64,000 nt of DNA from a virus. The translations under genes and the position numbers were made by a program. The stretch spans positions 99,946-163,945 of IMG/VR virus record IMGVR_UViG_3300025659_000002, one strand, 5' to 3'. Below, one piece after another: positions 63,616 through 64,000 of this stretch. Numbering within the stretch: position 1 is the stretch's first letter; every line of letters starts with the position of its first letter. The notes below the pieces were generated by a model that did no database searches, was not told the origin of the DNA, and saw only the letters and a program-made list of their open reading frames with translations.

Positions 63616-64000
63616 ATGCCAGTCCCAAAATTAAATAGTAACGGTTATTGAGCCAAGACAATTTTACCTACTGAAGGTAACGCTGGAGTCCAAGGAATCC
63701 AAGGCCCTCAGGGGGCTCAAGGACCTCAAGGCCCTATCGGTCCTGTAGGTGTTCAAGGTTCTCAGGGGATTCAAGGATTTACAGGGCCTTCAGGTATTTC
63801 TGGCCAAGAAGGTAACCAAGGAAACCAAGGAGACCCCGGATTAAGTGGTCTTTCTGGAGCATCGGGGCCAGATGGAAATACTGGGTCTCAAGGAGATCCA
63901 GGAATAAGTGGGGTTCCAGGGCTTACTGGTCCAGACGGTAATGAGGGCGCTCAAGGAGAGGCCGGAGTAGGGGGTATTACAGGGCTTACCGGTCCAGACG
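63616..64000 (+). CDS. Collagen-like tail fibre (partial, TGA-recoded)
   Basis: Starts at ATG 63616 and runs off the window after 128 codons. After a short head (SNGYW with TGA, then AKTILPTEGN) there are about 30 Gly-X-Y triplets such as GPQGAQGPQGPIGPVG. Such collagen-like repeats form trimeric rods in phage fibres. The tip domain lies beyond the window. Confidence 0.8.

Overview
The window is a 64 kb piece of an AT-rich double-stranded DNA phage (or prophage) genome with a contractile-tail, myovirus-type virion. The evidence is a tail sheath, tail tube, lambda-like G/GT tail chaperone pair, tape measure, baseplate J-like wedge, tail fibres and a collagen-like fibre on the + strand. A complete phage replication set lies on the - strand: family A DNA polymerase, AEP primase-helicase, Sak4-like ATPase, DUF669 ssDNA-binding protein, RecU, dUTPase, class II ribonucleotide reductase, SF2 helicase and a sigma factor. 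The host cannot be fixed from sequence. The early sigma factor resembles primary sigma factors of the Bacteroidota type, which is only a hint. No tRNA gene, CRISPR array or insertion sequence was seen, and no stretch over 300 bases lacks a gene.

Genetic code. The + strand virion genes, and part of the - strand glycan cluster, are continuous only if TGA is read as tryptophan. I count about 75 in-frame TGAs, and many fall at conserved Trp positions. All of these genes end in TAA or TAG. The replication and nucleotide genes contain no in-frame TGA, spell Trp only as TGG, and almost never use TGA as a stop. This fits a phage that infects a standard-code host and switches code late. Gene coordinates here join the fragments that a standard-code gene caller would report separately.

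Layout. (1) 1-4121, +: end of an unknown gene, a neck/tail-completion-like protein, an unknown basic protein, tail sheath, tail tube, then a strong hairpin terminator. (2) 4192-15556, -: Nmad1-like protein, PolA, sigma-70, metallophosphoesterase, then a translationally coupled cassette with an E1-like protein, a JAMM protease, a multi-HTH protein and a 76-aa ubiquitin-like candidate ending in Gly-Gly, plus a 683-aa unknown. An OB-like protein, RNR and dUTPase follow. (3) 15535-32837, -: RecU, then a 17 kb glycan locus. It holds two sulfotransferase-like proteins, an RmlD-like reductase, a CapD-like dehydratase, a sugar C-methyltransferase, a GMD-ColD-ColC set for GDP-colitose, a GT11, several GT2/GT4/GT25/DUF616 transferases and an AsnB-type amidotransferase. 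(4) 32894-42667, -: DUF669, Sak4-like ATPase, exonuclease, MBL hydrolase, primase-helicase, CCA-adding enzyme, small ORFs, peptide deformylase, UvsW-like helicase. (5) 42796-64000, +: G/GT chaperones with a G GGA AAA slippery site, tape measure, baseplate genes with an embedded second sigma factor, and fibres.

How it fits together. The 38 kb - strand block splits what is normally a continuous tail module between tube and chaperone. A two-sided terminator closes one junction and a divergent promoter region opens the other. The late-type sigma factor in the baseplate operon itself carries an in-frame TGA, which could tie late transcription to UGA recoding. The most unusual system is the phage-borne ubiquitin-like candidate + E1 + JAMM cassette. 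Next are the colitose/glycan locus and the two-code organisation.
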